Shown: positions 49,601 through 55,351, counted from the first letter of the stretch. The stretch is DNA of 64,000 nt from Bimastos eiseni (GCA_959347315.1 OY365819.1:23206589-23270588); one strand, 5' to 3'. A program made the numbers and translations. Notes: generated by a model from the sequence alone, not told the origin.

Positions 49601-49757
49601 TATTATTAATTTAGTTATTGATTTGCGTATGGATCAATATTGATATTAGTAAGCCTATGTAATTGTGACAACTATACTTACCAGCAGCTTTAATCATCGA
49701 CGCAATGATCATCACAGACAGGAATTGAAGCCAACATCTAGCACGAAGGATGGCCAT
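17556..49757 (-). CDS. Secreted chitin-binding/EGF protein, paralogue 1 (complete 11-exon model)
   Basis: Predicted secreted or matrix protein of 586 residues. Join on the minus strand: 49757-49682, 44847-44578, 32015-31782, 31157-31044, 29934-29818, 26681-26565, 26362-26246, 24549-24433, 23183-23067, 21925-21809, 17920-17556. Every junction has AG/GT signals and every intron is phase 1, the usual pattern of shuffled extracellular modules. Order: signal peptide (~25 aa), CBM14-1, CBM14-2, seven EGF modules, then an unrecognised six-cysteine 120-aa C-terminus. CBM14 modules generally bind chitin; binding here is inferred. The EGFs lack the D-x-D/N-E calcium signature, so they look like the non-calcium type. 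Introns carry a Gypsy-type LTR element (intron 2), a long-TIR DNA element, LINE relics and foldback arrays. The exon set was supported by comparison with paralogue 2 at the left of the window. The true transcript could have extra exons. Confidence 0.85.
18480..18945. repeat. GAGACC-rich repeat element, partial
   Basis: GATCGTTTCGGTTATGGTGG to CAATTTCAG matches 60730-61560 around FB5; the right part has GAGACCGAGACC repeats and an end reading, inverted, CAGAGTTGTATGGTCTC. A related left end (CAGTGTTGCATG, GAGACCAAGAC) is at 60305. Likely a non-autonomous hAT-type family. Confidence 0.5.
18950..20280. repeat. Long foldback phrase array (GATCCAGCTTC type)
   Basis: About 35-bp drifting phrases built on TCATCGATCCAGCTTC and ATTTAAGCA. 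The first ~260 bp run as GAAGCTGGATCGATGAAA; from 19216 on the orientation flips. So this is one short arm and one long arm of a foldback structure. Open frames inside it are chance. Confidence 0.75.
20290..20385. repeat. Short phrase array (TGCGACATTTT type)
   Basis: Seven drifting copies of TGCGACATTTTnATT directly next to the longer array. Confidence 0.6.
21189..21245. repeat. Near-perfect palindrome 1
   Basis: 57 nt; AACCTACAGG pairs with the closing CCTGTAGGTT and TTGTCTCTCGGACATT with its complement, loop only a few bases. See also the palindrome 12 bp further on. Confidence 0.85.
21258..21309. repeat. Near-perfect palindrome 2
   Basis: 52 nt; TACAAGCGCGTACATATCCC pairs with the second half with one mismatch and one bulge, centred on AAATTTT. 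It may be a minute TIR element or a hairpin-RNA source. Confidence 0.85.
21809..21925 (-). CDS. Paralogue 1 exon 10: EGF module 7
   Basis: A 117-bp phase 1-1 exon: [20 protein letters not shown], then [17 protein letters not shown]. It is the last EGF before the C-terminal domain. The donor is GTGAGT. It lacks the LINE-tail marker found beside exons 6-9, so it predates that round of duplication. Confidence 0.86.
22115..22735 (+). pseudogene. Gypsy-type integrase C-terminal relic
   Basis: Plus strand: [60 protein letters not shown], and a distal PTRRSIRGI. This is the end of a Gypsy integrase and pol tail of a family different from the 35 kb element, with frame breaks. No LTRs seen nearby. 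It sits in the intron between EGF exons 9 and 10. Confidence 0.65.
23067..23183 (-). CDS. Paralogue 1 exon 9: EGF module 6
   Basis: A 117-bp phase 1-1 exon: [20 protein letters not shown], then [17 protein letters not shown]. The donor is GTGAGT. The exon is absent from simple ATG-to-stop scans because it has no internal ATG in frame; it was found by its similarity to neighbouring exons. Confidence 0.86.
23884..23919. repeat. Short hairpin with CRE-like stem
   Basis: ACAACTACGTCAG and CTGACGTAGTTGT pair over 13 bp with a 5-nt loop. No linked gene element is evident. Confidence 0.6.
24433..24549 (-). CDS. Paralogue 1 exon 8: EGF module 5
   Basis: A 117-bp phase 1-1 exon: [20 protein letters not shown], then [17 protein letters not shown]. 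Six EGF cysteines, acceptor TTGCAG, donor GTAAGT. No frame break is seen. Confidence 0.87.
24715..25262 (+). pseudogene. LINE C-terminal relic in the intron between EGF exons 7 and 8
   Basis: Plus strand: [51 protein letters not shown], then after frame changes [15 protein letters not shown]. This is the standard end of CR1/Jockey-type RT proteins. It was inserted after, or during, duplication of the exon 7/8 unit, since the sister intron lacks it. Confidence 0.7.
26246..26362 (-). CDS. Paralogue 1 exon 7: EGF module 4
   Basis: A 117-bp phase 1-1 exon nearly identical in protein to exon 6 ([15 protein letters not shown] start). The intron 3' of it shares a block (25.89-26.1 kb) with the intron 3' of exon 8 (24.0-24.24 kb), showing that exon plus flanking intron was copied together. 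Confidence 0.87.
26565..26681 (-). CDS. Paralogue 1 exon 6: EGF module 3
   Basis: A 117-bp phase 1-1 exon: [38 protein letters not shown]. Its protein differs from the next exon only at Q/R, and only about 200 bp of intron separates them, so this is a recent exon duplication. Confidence 0.87.
27483..28912. mobile_element. Non-autonomous DNA element with about 180-bp inverted ends
   Basis: 27483-27660 and 28725-28912 are inverted copies (shared CATTCTCTTCGT, ATGGCTGCCAAGAAAT, GAAAGGTGATTTTAGTG). The interior has three drifting units of about 170-200 bp built on GAACATCA-C-TGACC and GGTCAAGGTCAC phrases. Found in the intron between EGF exons 5 and 6. Confidence 0.75.
28898..28945. repeat. Three-copy 20-bp tandem repeat
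   Basis: ATTCCATCACCAGGTGTC repeated at the right end of the preceding element. Confidence 0.8.
29531..29580. repeat. TA microsatellite
   Basis: Alternating TA run between EGF exons 5 and 6. Confidence 0.9.
29818..29934 (-). CDS. Paralogue 1 exon 5: EGF module 2
   Basis: A 117-bp phase 1-1 exon: [20 protein letters not shown] followed by [17 protein letters not shown]. It has all six EGF cysteines and the conserved Gly-Thr-Cys. Acceptor TTGCAG and donor GTAAGT flank it. Confidence 0.87.
31044..31157 (-). CDS. Paralogue 1 exon 4: EGF module 1
   Basis: A 114-bp phase 1-1 exon encoding [14 protein letters not shown], then [16 protein letters not shown], with the six EGF cysteines. It is the most divergent EGF of the series. 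Its acceptor and first codons match the truncated exon at the left window edge (1-18). The donor is GTAAGT. Confidence 0.85.
31782..32015 (-). CDS. Paralogue 1 exon 3: CBM14 module 2
   Basis: A 234-bp phase 1-1 exon containing [37 protein letters not shown] and a Thr-rich end. It has six or more cysteines in CBM14 spacing. The donor is GTAAGT. Its counterpart in paralogue 2 (405-635) is one codon shorter. The intron on its 5' side contains the LTR retrotransposon and LINE fragments, which inflate it to about 12.6 kb. Confidence 0.87.
32053..32125. repeat. CAT/CAC and ATT microsatellite
   Basis: CATCATCAC, CACCAC, then ATT runs, 38 bp upstream of the CBM14-2 exon acceptor on the gene strand. 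Confidence 0.9.
32186..32980 (+). mobile_element. Reverse-transcriptase fragment of a related non-LTR element, opposite orientation
   Basis: Plus-strand relic: [20 protein letters not shown] (one frame), then [39 protein letters not shown] and [10 protein letters not shown], with a frame change near 32310 and stops afterwards. Similar in layout to the 57 kb copy but clearly divergent. It ends in an A/T trinucleotide repeat that it shares, tail to tail, with the minus-strand fragment at 33144. Confidence 0.85.
33000..33135. repeat. TAA/ATT microsatellite between two LINE fragments
   Basis: (TAA)n turning into (ATT)n, the shared tail region of the two fragments that face each other. Confidence 0.9.
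33144..33738 (-). mobile_element. 3' fragment of the same non-LTR family
   Basis: Closely similar to 55370-55925: shares [32 protein letters not shown] and the run ending in YSGRHH. It is 5'-truncated where homology stops near 33738 and has a damaged endonuclease motif (RLDS in place of RPDG). Its 3' end also meets a TAA/ATT repeat. Confidence 0.85.
33740..35228. other. Intron 2 of paralogue 1, nothing recognised
   Basis: No supported gene. The LTR element begins after the GATC at 35229. Confidence 0.5.
35233..35948 (+). repeat. 5' LTR
   Basis: 716 bp, TGTTGAGA to CGCCACA. Differences from the 3' LTR seen by eye are at 35244, 35675, 35784 and 35935, all transitions, about 0.6 percent. The long open frames inside it are incidental. 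Confidence 0.95.
35569..35575 (+). promoter_or_regulatory. TATA box of the LTR promoter
   Basis: TATAAAA in the context GCGCTATAAAAGGGGG, inside the 5' LTR; the same motif lies at 42596-42602 in the 3' LTR. It fits a polymerase II start about 30 bp downstream. Confidence 0.7.
35949..35966 (+). promoter_or_regulatory. Putative primer-binding site
   Basis: TTGGTACCAGAAGTGGGG begins directly after the LTR and holds the TGG expected to pair with a tRNA CCA end. The tRNA could not be identified. Confidence 0.55.
36007..37110 (+). CDS. gag: Gag polyprotein of the LTR element
   Basis: 367 residues. A gag-type capsid region spans roughly residues 85-200 (from [14 protein letters not shown] to the LLHEIRRLV stretch). 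A Gln/Arg-rich linker leads to a CCHC zinc knuckle, C336-x2-C339-x4-H344-x4-C349 ([14 protein letters not shown]), for binding element RNA. The frame stops 18 residues after the knuckle, where the missing part of the protease would be expected to begin. The ATG lies about 60 bp after the 5' LTR and is the first long frame. Confidence 0.9.
   Translation: MEAEQSTIIYTLLDLADPPTSSSTPAVRKPTAETPRSRNCLLESIDFDGPRSILLDDHEKKKEATTMSKQPECVGVHLVNRPTPMKPGKFDGTGSLESFLAQFEVCATHNRWTAVDSVDFLRCALEKAATQLLWNFGARQDVTYEELVERLRQRYGAEGQAETFKAQLYYRRQRTEENLSDLLHEIRRLVVLAYPVPSNETTQIIARDAFLEAMRDRDLSLKVREREPKTLDEAYRMALRLEAYQRTTDSDDRRRPPNRVRATQEADVSAQIQSQLDRFLATQRQEQDKWQRSMESRIDRHLQDLQRAHAWPNDGPGSNAHPGGSHEGTARRMVTCYNCGRAGHIARNCRQPRRSNETASPGPKFVF
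37020..37754 (+). pseudogene. Protease remnant and start of pol
   Basis: 244-codon frame that overlaps the end of gag. Useful homology starts near 37100 with the retropepsin C-terminal half: [29 protein letters not shown]. The N-terminal half with the catalytic D-T/S-G triad should lie about 35-40 residues earlier but is absent: only about 40 bp separate the gag zinc knuckle from this half. The frame then runs toward reverse transcriptase and is lost near 37690, where pol continues in another frame. An internal deletion is the simplest explanation. Confidence 0.8.
37567..39408 (+). CDS. pol: Reverse transcriptase and RNase H of the LTR element
   Basis: 613-codon frame; true homology begins near 37690 (DYQDVFSV). 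Reverse transcriptase motifs: [35 protein letters not shown], and the catalytic YLDD at about residues 226-229 ([10 protein letters not shown]). RNase H follows with [34 protein letters not shown] and [10 protein letters not shown], then the [10 protein letters not shown] end. Homology stops near 39260, where the integrase continues in a different frame, so the last 45 or so residues are out of frame. RT copies the element RNA to DNA; RNase H degrades the RNA strand. Confidence 0.9.
   Translation: MKSTGVLNRTTGKLGRCCHVRRCWPTYLKRYLKKSSNRLERLLKDYQDVFSVTEEDLGRTSISMHKIETGDERPIRQPLRRQPLPHRTAIDEHLNRMLAEGIVEPAVSEWAANVVLARKKDGTLRFCIDYRQLNDKRKKDSYPLPRIDECLDALAGGGWFNTLDLRSGYHQVAMDPRDADKTAFVTRKGIFRWKVMPFGLCNAPATFQRLMDIVLSGLNFEVCLVYLDDVIIFGSTPGEHLDRLEQVFQRLREANLKLKPSKCKLLRRTVTFLGHVVTPDGVAVDPFKIRDVVEWPIPERLRDVRAFLGLCSYYRRFIRNFSVLAAPLFALTKKGRAFTWDDTCQDAFARLKVLLTTVPILALPTVEGVYLLDCDACDVGLGAVLSQRIDGEERVIAYGSRLLSNAERNYCVTRKELLSVVYFTKLYRQYLLGKQFVLRTDHAALQWLQRTPEPIGHQSRWLERLAEFDFQIVHRPGQRHGNADALSRRPCPQCGQEERSLVAAVTTIAQGFSLSMEAETLERLKMAQAEDPDLSKVRPWLEEGALVPELVDILFESAIVKASARGVVLARRRDVSEETGRVRATTTAQGPSGGVFEACSHRNNWRSFGRPKN
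39266..40222 (+). CDS. Integrase of the LTR element (zinc and catalytic domains)
   Basis: 318-codon frame. N-terminal HHCC zinc domain: H34-x6-H41 and C71-x2-C74. Catalytic triad D103, D163 and E199, giving a D,D-35-E pattern ([25 protein letters not shown]). It inserts the DNA copy into the host genome. The final part, from about 40170, is out of frame because of a five-base excess in a CGGAG-type repeat, after which the C-terminal domain continues in another frame. Confidence 0.9.
   Translation: MYLRDGVMYRKKPDGLEQLLLPKALREEYLRLAHTGITGGHLGVRRTRWKVRQRAYWVGWSEEVKRFCRCCSQCNQYHRGKPPRQGPLQPLPCGEPWERLGVDLTGPHPRSIRGHVYILTVMDYFTKFVEAIPIVNQEASTVAEALAENVIVRYGAPLQILTDQGTNFDGNLFRELCKLCGIDKVRTSSYHPSGNGLIERFHRTLNAMLGKTICDHQRNWDEMLPLTLAAYRSSLHETTGFTPNRLMFGRELRAPLDLVYGRPPDSDSGPATYSSYVDDLAERMESAYRIVRERLRVAAERSGGSKPTICASARSNFR
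40192..40512 (+). CDS. Integrase C-terminal domain of the LTR element (shifted frame)
   Basis: 106 codons, open upstream of the ATG as well. It contains the GPY/F-type end of Gypsy integrases: [14 protein letters not shown], then [12 protein letters not shown] and [13 protein letters not shown]. It is the continuation of the integrase, not a separate gene. No chromodomain is recognised. Confidence 0.85.
   Translation: MRVRPVQFSIGDRVWYYTPRRFRGRSHKWQRMYTGPYVVAEQRGTVNFCIRKTANSRPLVVHVDKLRPCYDATTTELDEAAIEPTPVNWTDSRRPRRSIRRPFRFQ
40440..41029 (+). pseudogene. Possible decayed coding region between pol and ORF3
   Basis: Two ATG-less open frames follow the integrase: one from 40440 to a stop at 40751 (it contains [20 protein letters not shown]) and one from about 40733 to a stop at 41031 ([14 protein letters not shown], then [13 protein letters not shown]). 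Their protein-like composition and end-to-end arrangement suggest a frame-broken extension of pol or another gene. The family is not recognised. Confidence 0.35.
40524..40597 (+). repeat. Inverted repeat (hairpin) after pol
   Basis: 40524-40541 pairs with 40581-40597 (AAGTGTTGGAG stem) over 17 bp with one bulged G and a 39-nt loop. The position just after the pol stop suits an RNA structure, but function is unknown. Confidence 0.6.
41030..41298 (+). other. Spacer of the LTR element before ORF3
   Basis: No convincing frame. Purine-rich, likely leader for the 3' gene; no splice acceptor can be singled out. Confidence 0.4.
41299..41937 (+). CDS. Extra 3' gene of the LTR element: C2H2-like finger with acidic tail
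   Basis: 212 residues in the position where env would lie. There is no signal peptide or membrane segment, so it is not envelope-like. N-terminus: C9-x2-C12-x15-H28-x4-H33, a C2H2-like finger. The middle is low in recognisable motifs ([19 protein letters not shown]). C-terminus: residues 195-212, with VITV (199-202) followed by [10 protein letters not shown], the pattern of a SUMO-interacting motif (hydrophobic core plus acidic/serine run). Intact start and stop in a copy whose pol is broken. Family not recognised; a nuclear DNA- or SUMO-pathway-binding accessory protein is an inference. Confidence 0.65.
   Translation: MAGRHTRSCELCPTVFIGSDPQWALERHRRLVHRIYCRRVEDTDVALGRDYTGPSPAQSFTCGAAVVRGSYASGSAADDPLPIDDSLVGMTVGQVALLVLDGRRLALRSSEGQFRDAVNRRAPHCPRWLSDGIYWGCRLDSALRRTGSHPPSSHSSMDGDAGSPSVSHFSEPPASPETARSSFVAGMNSASDPGVEIEVITVDSDSDATESD
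42245..42259 (+). promoter_or_regulatory. Polypurine tract
   Basis: GCAGGGGAGGGAAGG ends immediately before the 3' LTR, the standard place for plus-strand DNA priming. Confidence 0.75.
42260..42975 (+). repeat. 3' LTR
   Basis: 716 bp at a constant offset of 7027 from the 5' LTR. It is followed immediately by the GATC target duplication. The last base before it belongs to a purine-rich tract. Confidence 0.95.
43497..43650. repeat. Small foldback phrase element (TCCGAAGG type)
   Basis: Phrases TTCGATAGTCCGAAGG run one way to about 43540, then inverted (CTTCGGACTATCGAACC) from 43560 on. A TA microsatellite follows (43651-43684). Confidence 0.65.
43771..43846. repeat. Perfect 23-bp hairpin with microsatellite loop
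   Basis: 43771-43793 (TGCCTACAACTCTC...) is perfectly complementary to 43824-43846; the loop is a CATG/TATG repeat. A CATA/TATG microsatellite follows to about 43945. Confidence 0.85.
44578..44847 (-). CDS. Paralogue 1 exon 2: CBM14 (peritrophin-A-like) module 1
   Basis: A 270-bp phase 1-1 exon bounded by a pyrimidine-rich AG acceptor and a GTAAGA donor. It carries the CBM14 cysteine pattern, with [12 protein letters not shown] in the core, then [11 protein letters not shown] and the closing cysteines of DTCTEC. A Thr-rich linker follows. It aligns without gaps to the exon at 4821-5090. The aromatic residues around the core cysteines are those usually involved in chitin contact in this family. 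Confidence 0.88.
45737..45895. repeat. GACCC-rich element end
   Basis: GAGTTGTCCACGGGGTCAAT leads into repeated GACCCGACC. The same end, inverted, is at 13150-13305. Probably a hAT-type terminus; the other terminus (near 46650, GGGACCCGACCC) is uncertain. Confidence 0.5.
46040..46625. mobile_element. Second copy of the GATCAATTGACG foldback family (one arm lost)
   Basis: 46075-46290 and 46490-46560 match, in inverse orientation, 61080-61300 and 60830-60900. The arm at 46540-46625 carries GGGGATCAATTGACG phrases. The opposite arm is missing. It lies in intron 1 of paralogue 1. Confidence 0.65.
46626..47939. other. Intron 1 of paralogue 1, nothing recognised
   Basis: No supported gene; no coherent repeat family identified. 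Confidence 0.45.
47940..48365. repeat. Phrase array (TCCAGCTTCCATTTAAGCA type)
   Basis: One short arm (GAAGCTAGACCGATGAAA, 47940-48005) and a longer inverted arm of about eight phrases. Same family as 18950-20280. Confidence 0.7.
49682..49757 (-). CDS. Paralogue 1 exon 1: signal peptide
   Basis: The ATG at 49757-49755 begins [20 protein letters not shown], a basic start followed by a hydrophobic core typical of a cleaved signal peptide. The exon ends in codon phase 1 before a GTAAGT donor. The start was chosen because paralogue 2 has the aligned ATG and the same 76-nt coding length. An overlapping upstream ATG is out of frame. Confidence 0.85.
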
Positions 49758-49865
49758 TGCATCGAGTAATTGCAATGAGGAAAATAAGTCGATATTACTA
49801 AGTCTCAAGTGAATTATCGCTTTGTTCGATGATCGCAGTGAGCGAACGGCTGCAGGCGATCATTA

Positions 49866-49878
49866 AACTCGTTGACCT
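49866..49878 (-). promoter_or_regulatory. Conserved upstream block of paralogue 1
   Basis: AACTCGTTGACCT (plus strand) lies about 109 bp upstream of the ATG and is identical to the block at 7381-7393 upstream of paralogue 2. It contains an AGGTCA hexamer on the coding strand, the half-site form used by many nuclear receptors. Neighbouring sequence is also similar, so common ancestry alone could explain it. Confidence 0.4.
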
Positions 49879-50056
49879 AATTTATATTAATTGGAGGTGG
49901 GGGAGTTCATTGCGTCATCGTGGTTGAATGAAGATAGTTCACAAGGTTGGGCCTAAGTATTGAGGATTTGTCGTTTCTGCTCCACCCTTTCCTTCCCTCA
50001 TTGTGTTTAAATATTAAGTTAGGTTTTAATTCATTGAGAACCAGTGAGAAAGAATA

Positions 50057-50057
<1 letters not shown>

Positions 50058-50092
<35 letters not shown>

Positions 50093-50100
50093 GTGAGAGA
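50058..50100. repeat. GA microsatellite upstream of paralogue 1
   Basis: (GA)n about 300 bp upstream of the start codon, with looser GA-rich sequence to 50290. Confidence 0.9.
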
Positions 50101-51489
50101 GGAAAGACAGAAATTGAAAAAGATCGAATGAGAAAGAGATCTTTCAGAGAACGTTTTGCTTATCTCTTTAACTTTCTTTATCTCTTTAGCACAAAGAAAG
50201 ACAAAGAGAAAACGAGAATAAAATTAAGCAGGTAAAGGAGTAAGTAAGACGTGTTTAGAGCAAGAAGTGAGTAAGAGAGAGAGAGGGAGAGAACGAGCAA
50301 TATATTATAAAACGTGAAGTTGTTGACAGTTGATGCCTAAACTACTATTTTCATAATTATTTGCTGACGCGTGTAGTTAAACCAAATTATTGAATGGAAT
50401 TTTTTAGAATAGGAAACTTAGCATTTATATTATGCGTAGAATTCAATTTTTTGTGCTATTAAACTTTTCATCAAAACAGTTGTCATTCTGTATTTCTATT
50501 GTAAGAAGGAACAGTCTTAAGGAACAATTTAATAACACAAAGCAAATACGGCTTATTCGGTTTTGAGAGAAACAGAAAGTGCATTATATGATGGGATGGC
50601 AGAAAGGAACCTCGAACCACTCGAGATGCAATGCTGATAAAGTGATGGTTGTGTTTGATCGCTGACTCACAACAGACGTCTTTGTTTTTAGCACTGGATA
50701 ATAAGCATAATTCTGATTTTTCAAATGTTCGACAACAGAATGAGTTTAGCTTGACATTATGTACTTCAGCAAAACGTTCATATGCGAAGAACTCTCTACG
50801 TTGAAGTTTCATATTTAGTTAATGAAATCTGTCAATGGCGTACACTTCAAAAACATTTGCAGGCTAGATATCAGGTCACATCACAGTGATCACACACACA
50901 AAGGCGGCTCCATACAAGTTTGTATCTGGCGCGCGTTGCTTGAGGACCGTAGTTTGCCCACCTCTGAGAATCTTGAGCAGTCACACACTACTTAACCAGT
51001 TCAAGCTGTTGCTCCAATCTCTAGAGCGTTTAATCTTTGAATAGACTTGTGCAGCCTTTATCGATTTAAAGGTTCTAGTTTCAAGTCGTCTTGTTGACTG
51101 CAAAATTACTTTAAACAGTACAGCAAAACAAATGCTGCAAATAGCAAATTGAGATCCCTCTGTGAAGACTGCTGTCTTACACTAATCCAGTAGCAAAGGA
51201 ATGACGGGATCATACTATAGTTCGTTTAATGCTCTATGCCATCTATGGCCACATATTTATATAGCACTGCTTTCAGGAGAGGCTCAGCAGAGAAGCTCTC
51301 GAGCTAACGACGGAAAAGAAGCAAAGAATTAGAATGACAAATGAACTCTTTTTTTTAGCTTGGACCGACCACGGCTGCAATTTTCCTCGTTACTCAAATG
51401 TCACCTCAGCCGGAACTAATTCTAGAGAATTTCGTTGTAAGAACTGGACCTGAGCCAAGGTTGGTGATCCCACCATTTATTGCTACATG

Positions 51490-51698
51490 TGTTTAGTAGT
51501 GGGATCTAGGACATTTACCTCAGACATTTACCCACGGATATTTTCCACTGTTTGATCACTTACCCTGTGGTGAGGAAGTGCATTATACCGACCATTTTAA
51601 TTGTTTAATAATTATTATTATAATGATAATAATTATATTGATAGTGATAACAACAACAACAATAAAAATAATAATTAATTATTATTAATAAGTAATCA

Positions 51699-51731
<33 letters not shown>

Positions 51732-52450
51732 ATACCAAACTATGTTTGATATGATATGCGGACCATTAATCATAGAACCATTCTAGGACAATTGGTAATA
51801 TGGACCGTTGATCACTAGGACTGTTTATCATAAGCTTGTTGGTCATAGGTTGCCTGGAAACATGAGCCAACTGGCCAAGGTAGGAAGATCTCCTGAGTAG
51901 TAACCTTGAATGGGCGCTATATAAATCATCGTTATTAATGAATGATTGAACAATCTCATAGAAAAATAACGAATTGAGGAGGCAAGAATTTTTTTACTCA
52001 ATCGAACTTCTATTTCAGTGGAAATATTCTCATCAATCCATCTTCTACATCAATATAATTATTTTTATCGACTCAGCTTCCACTTAAGTATAATTCTTTT
52101 CATCATTTGAAGAATACTTTTAATCAATCCAGCTTCTATTTCAAATTGAGAACGAATGCTCTGCAAGATAATGGATGTGACCATAGATGCATACTTTACA
52201 GACATAAACTGCGGTTTAACGAAGGCTGTCATGTACACACATTACACATAGGCTACATAGCTGGTTTTAAAATTATTAATAATAAAGAAATAAATAGTTG
52301 TGAATATAATGCACTTTATCATCAACATTTTGTCCAAGTTAAGTGATGGAACGGATGGGAGGAATGTCCGGAGAAAATGTTCTAGAGGGAGTGTCCAGAG
52401 AAATTTGGAGAGGGAATGTTCGGAAAGAAGTGTGTGGGGAAAATGTAGGC
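51490..52450. repeat. Nested phrase arrays and LINE tail
   Basis: Contains GGACATTTACC phrases (51505-51550), an ATT microsatellite (51690-51730), GGACCATTnATCATAG phrases (51750-51860), a GGGCGCTATATAAATC LINE tail (51912), TCCAGCTTC phrases (51960-52145), and GGGAATGTCCGGAGAAA phrases (52345-52445). The paralogous interval (8700-8810) has none of this, so about 0.9 kb was inserted in one or more events. Confidence 0.6.
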
Positions 52451-53604
52451 CTATTCATATCGTAGTGAAGGAAGTAGAACAGTTTTAATTATAGACAATC
52501 ATAAAAAGTTTGCAGATCGGATCAAACTATCGATATTAATGTTCTCCCGCGTATCAGCAGCCTCGCTTATTGTGAAGCACCTATGACTCGATATCGAAAT
52601 GTCAAGTATGGATCCTAATGATATCTCTTATCAACATTATAGATGATACAAACCAGCCATAAGCATGTAGAGTGTAATTTGAATATCAGTAATAATTTAT
52701 TATAAAGTAATTTGTTATTTTATCAGAGAACTCATAAGTACCTTTCAAAAGGGCATCTTTCTTTAGATAATGGGATTATTAAGAACAACGACCTATTCTT
52801 TAACTCACTGTTTAATTCGCTTTTATGAGAAAGTAGGTTCTTCATACTTCATCTAATTTTTTTTATTGTAATGAGCAACGAAATGATTAATCTAATTACG
52901 AGAGACCTCAATTGCGCCATGACTCCCTGACTGTACAATCAAGAGTCTAACTGTGTTCTTCTGGTAAAAAACATATCAAAACATAACCACCTCTCCCAAT
53001 GCTGTCTCCACCAGTTGTTCCAGATGTCGTTAAGTACAGCTGGAGTGACGCTCCCTCGTCCACTCAGGCATCATGACGGGCTTAATCAACTGCATTTCTA
53101 TGGTCGGTCAAAGTTCCGGTTGCACCAGATCCAATCCGTTCTTATTTCGCTGCTTTGGTAGTAGCCAACAAGCACAAGTATTTGCAATGCAATTGAACAT
53201 ACGCTAGATACACTACGCTGGGTGGTTGTTACGGAGCGCATCGCTTTTAAGAAGAAACAAACTGTATGGTGATACGTACGAGCAACAATTGTTGACACTG
53301 GAATGCACGAGGAAACTCTGTTGCTGTCTCAGGTCAGCTTGGTTGACGATCGTTGTGCACTGGGAGAAATGCAGGTGCCACACAGTCTGATTTCGACTCC
53401 AACCAATCGTTCTTTCTCGAACACTTGCGTACTCTTGACCTCTTGCCTATGATTCCGTGCAACGTACATCTGCGAGTTGTCTCATTTGTTTAGTTTAGAT
53501 ATTCGTAGGTACAGCGCATTTTATGTGAGGTAAATAAAATGGACTAAAGCTTCCAATTTGGGGGGCTACAAAAGCTACGGGACAAAAGCTTGCTCTTTAG
53601 AAAT

Positions 53605-54480
53605 CAATCAATCAATCAACCAATCAATGAAACTTAATATAGCGCCACTTCAAGAAATATACTCGGCTAAATAAGACAGATTTCAGAGTGGCATAAAAAA
53701 ATAGGGCAGAGTGCTCCTAGACAAGAGCCGATGATTAAATGGGAGACTAAGCCGAGCAGTTGGGCCTAAAACCGAAAAAGCACGATACATCATGGAGGTC
53801 CGGGAGAAGGTTCTAGGTAAATTTGTCATCATCAATTTTTGCCATCAATTTTTTGACATCAATTTTTTGCTAGTACACTTTTCCCCGTCATTTTCTTCGC
53901 CATTTCATCGATCCAGCTTCTATTTAAGCCTGATGATCTTCATCCATCCAGCTTATCTATCTAATCTATCTCATTATTTTAACCCGAACGGATTAAAATA
54001 ATCAGATTTCAATGGAAGCTGGATCGATTAAAACAGATCTTCAACTAAGCTGGATCGTTTAAAATAGATATTCTTTAATAAAAGCTGGATTGATAAAAAT
54101 CATCAGGCTTAAATGGAAGCTGGATCAATGAAATGACGAAAAAAGTACTGGAGAAAAATTGACGAGGAAAAACGTGCACTGGCGAAAAATTGATGGCGAA
54201 AATAGTGTCGATCACCCCGGGGGAAAGAGATAAAAGGAAGACCCTGTCGGCATTTCTAATACCGACAACAAGATAGCAGAGCGCCCTAAGGTAAATAGGT
54301 GCAGCGCCACAAAGGCAGCGACAGACATGGGAAGAAATCCACAATGCAATGCGCTGGAGGATGGGTGTAAAATATCTCATATATAAATTGTAGGCGGACA
54401 TGCGGCCATTCTGGAGATCAGGCGAGCACACGCCAGATGAACTCATTTCAGCTGCAAGACTCAATGCAAAATATGCGTCA
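53605..54480 (-). pseudogene. L2-like LINE C-terminal relic, split by a foldback element
   Basis: Minus strand: 54480-54208 includes LQRIALWISSHVCRCLCGAA, PIYLRALCYLVVGIRNADRV; 53823-53605 continues with MMYRAFSVLGPTARLSLPF and SRSTLPYFF, then a GGCGCTATATTAAG tail and a TTGA repeat. The gap is filled by the foldback element at 53824-54207. Confidence 0.7.
53824..54207. mobile_element. Foldback element FB6 (GATCCAGCTTC phrase arms)
   Basis: Left arm has CCATCAATTTTTTG phrases then TTTCATCGATCCAGCTTC and AAGCCTGATGATC; right arm carries the complement (CATCAGGCTTAAATGGAAGC, then GACGAAAAAAGTACTGG and AAAATTGATGGCG). The arms pair over more than 65 bp. It splits the L2 relic. Confidence 0.7.
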
Positions 54481-55284
54481 CGTCAATCGAACTTCTATCC
54501 TTTTAAGCACGAATAATTTTTATGAATAAAACTCTTCTTTAGGCAAGAATTTTTGTCATCAATCAAACTTCGATTTAGTGCTATATGCAACTATGCCGTC
54601 ATTCACCTATCGAGGTTGCTTGTTATATTTCTCAACGAAGCCGAGAACGAAACATTTTCAAGAAACAAACTATTTTAAAATGTGCGACTAACTATCATGT
54701 CATACCAAAACAAAGCGAGGCAATATTCACTACGTAATTCTGTTGATACATGTATACAAAGCCGAATTAAGATTTTGTAAGCCCGTTTCAACAATTAAGT
54801 GGAGATCCCTTAAATGCTTGCTCAAAGAAACCTGGAATAATGTAGGTATCATTCTAATCGTCTAAATAGCTAATTGTTTTACAGGAAGTCGAAAAATGTT
54901 TACAATAGACAAGACTTACAAAGTCAACAATTATTATTATTATTATGTAAGATATCATATTATACAGAAAAGGTTTGGGTTACAACGAAGGATTTCTGAA
55001 CGCAAAAATAGTAGGCTGTATATATCATGTCTATTCAAAAAATAACGTAGAAAGATATATATAGGTACCTTTTGCAAACAGTAGTTTTTGTTGTTGACTG
55101 ATTTCTTTATCAGGGCAATATCCGACTATACTAAATCTATAGGAACTGCTAAAGAACTGTTGAAGAGCCGCCAACCTTCAGGAATTATCGAACAGCGAAA
55201 TGTTTATCACTGCAAACCGTTTCACAGTTTGCATGCGCAAGCCTGAACAATTATGTATAGGCTTACACGTGTGAATATAAACTA

Positions 55285-55338
<54 letters not shown>

Positions 55339-55347
55339 AATAATTAT
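55285..55347. repeat. ATT microsatellite at LINE 3' end
   Basis: (ATT)n directly at the 3' end of the minus-strand non-LTR element, so AAT in element orientation. Confidence 0.9.
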
Positions 55348-55351
55348 TATT

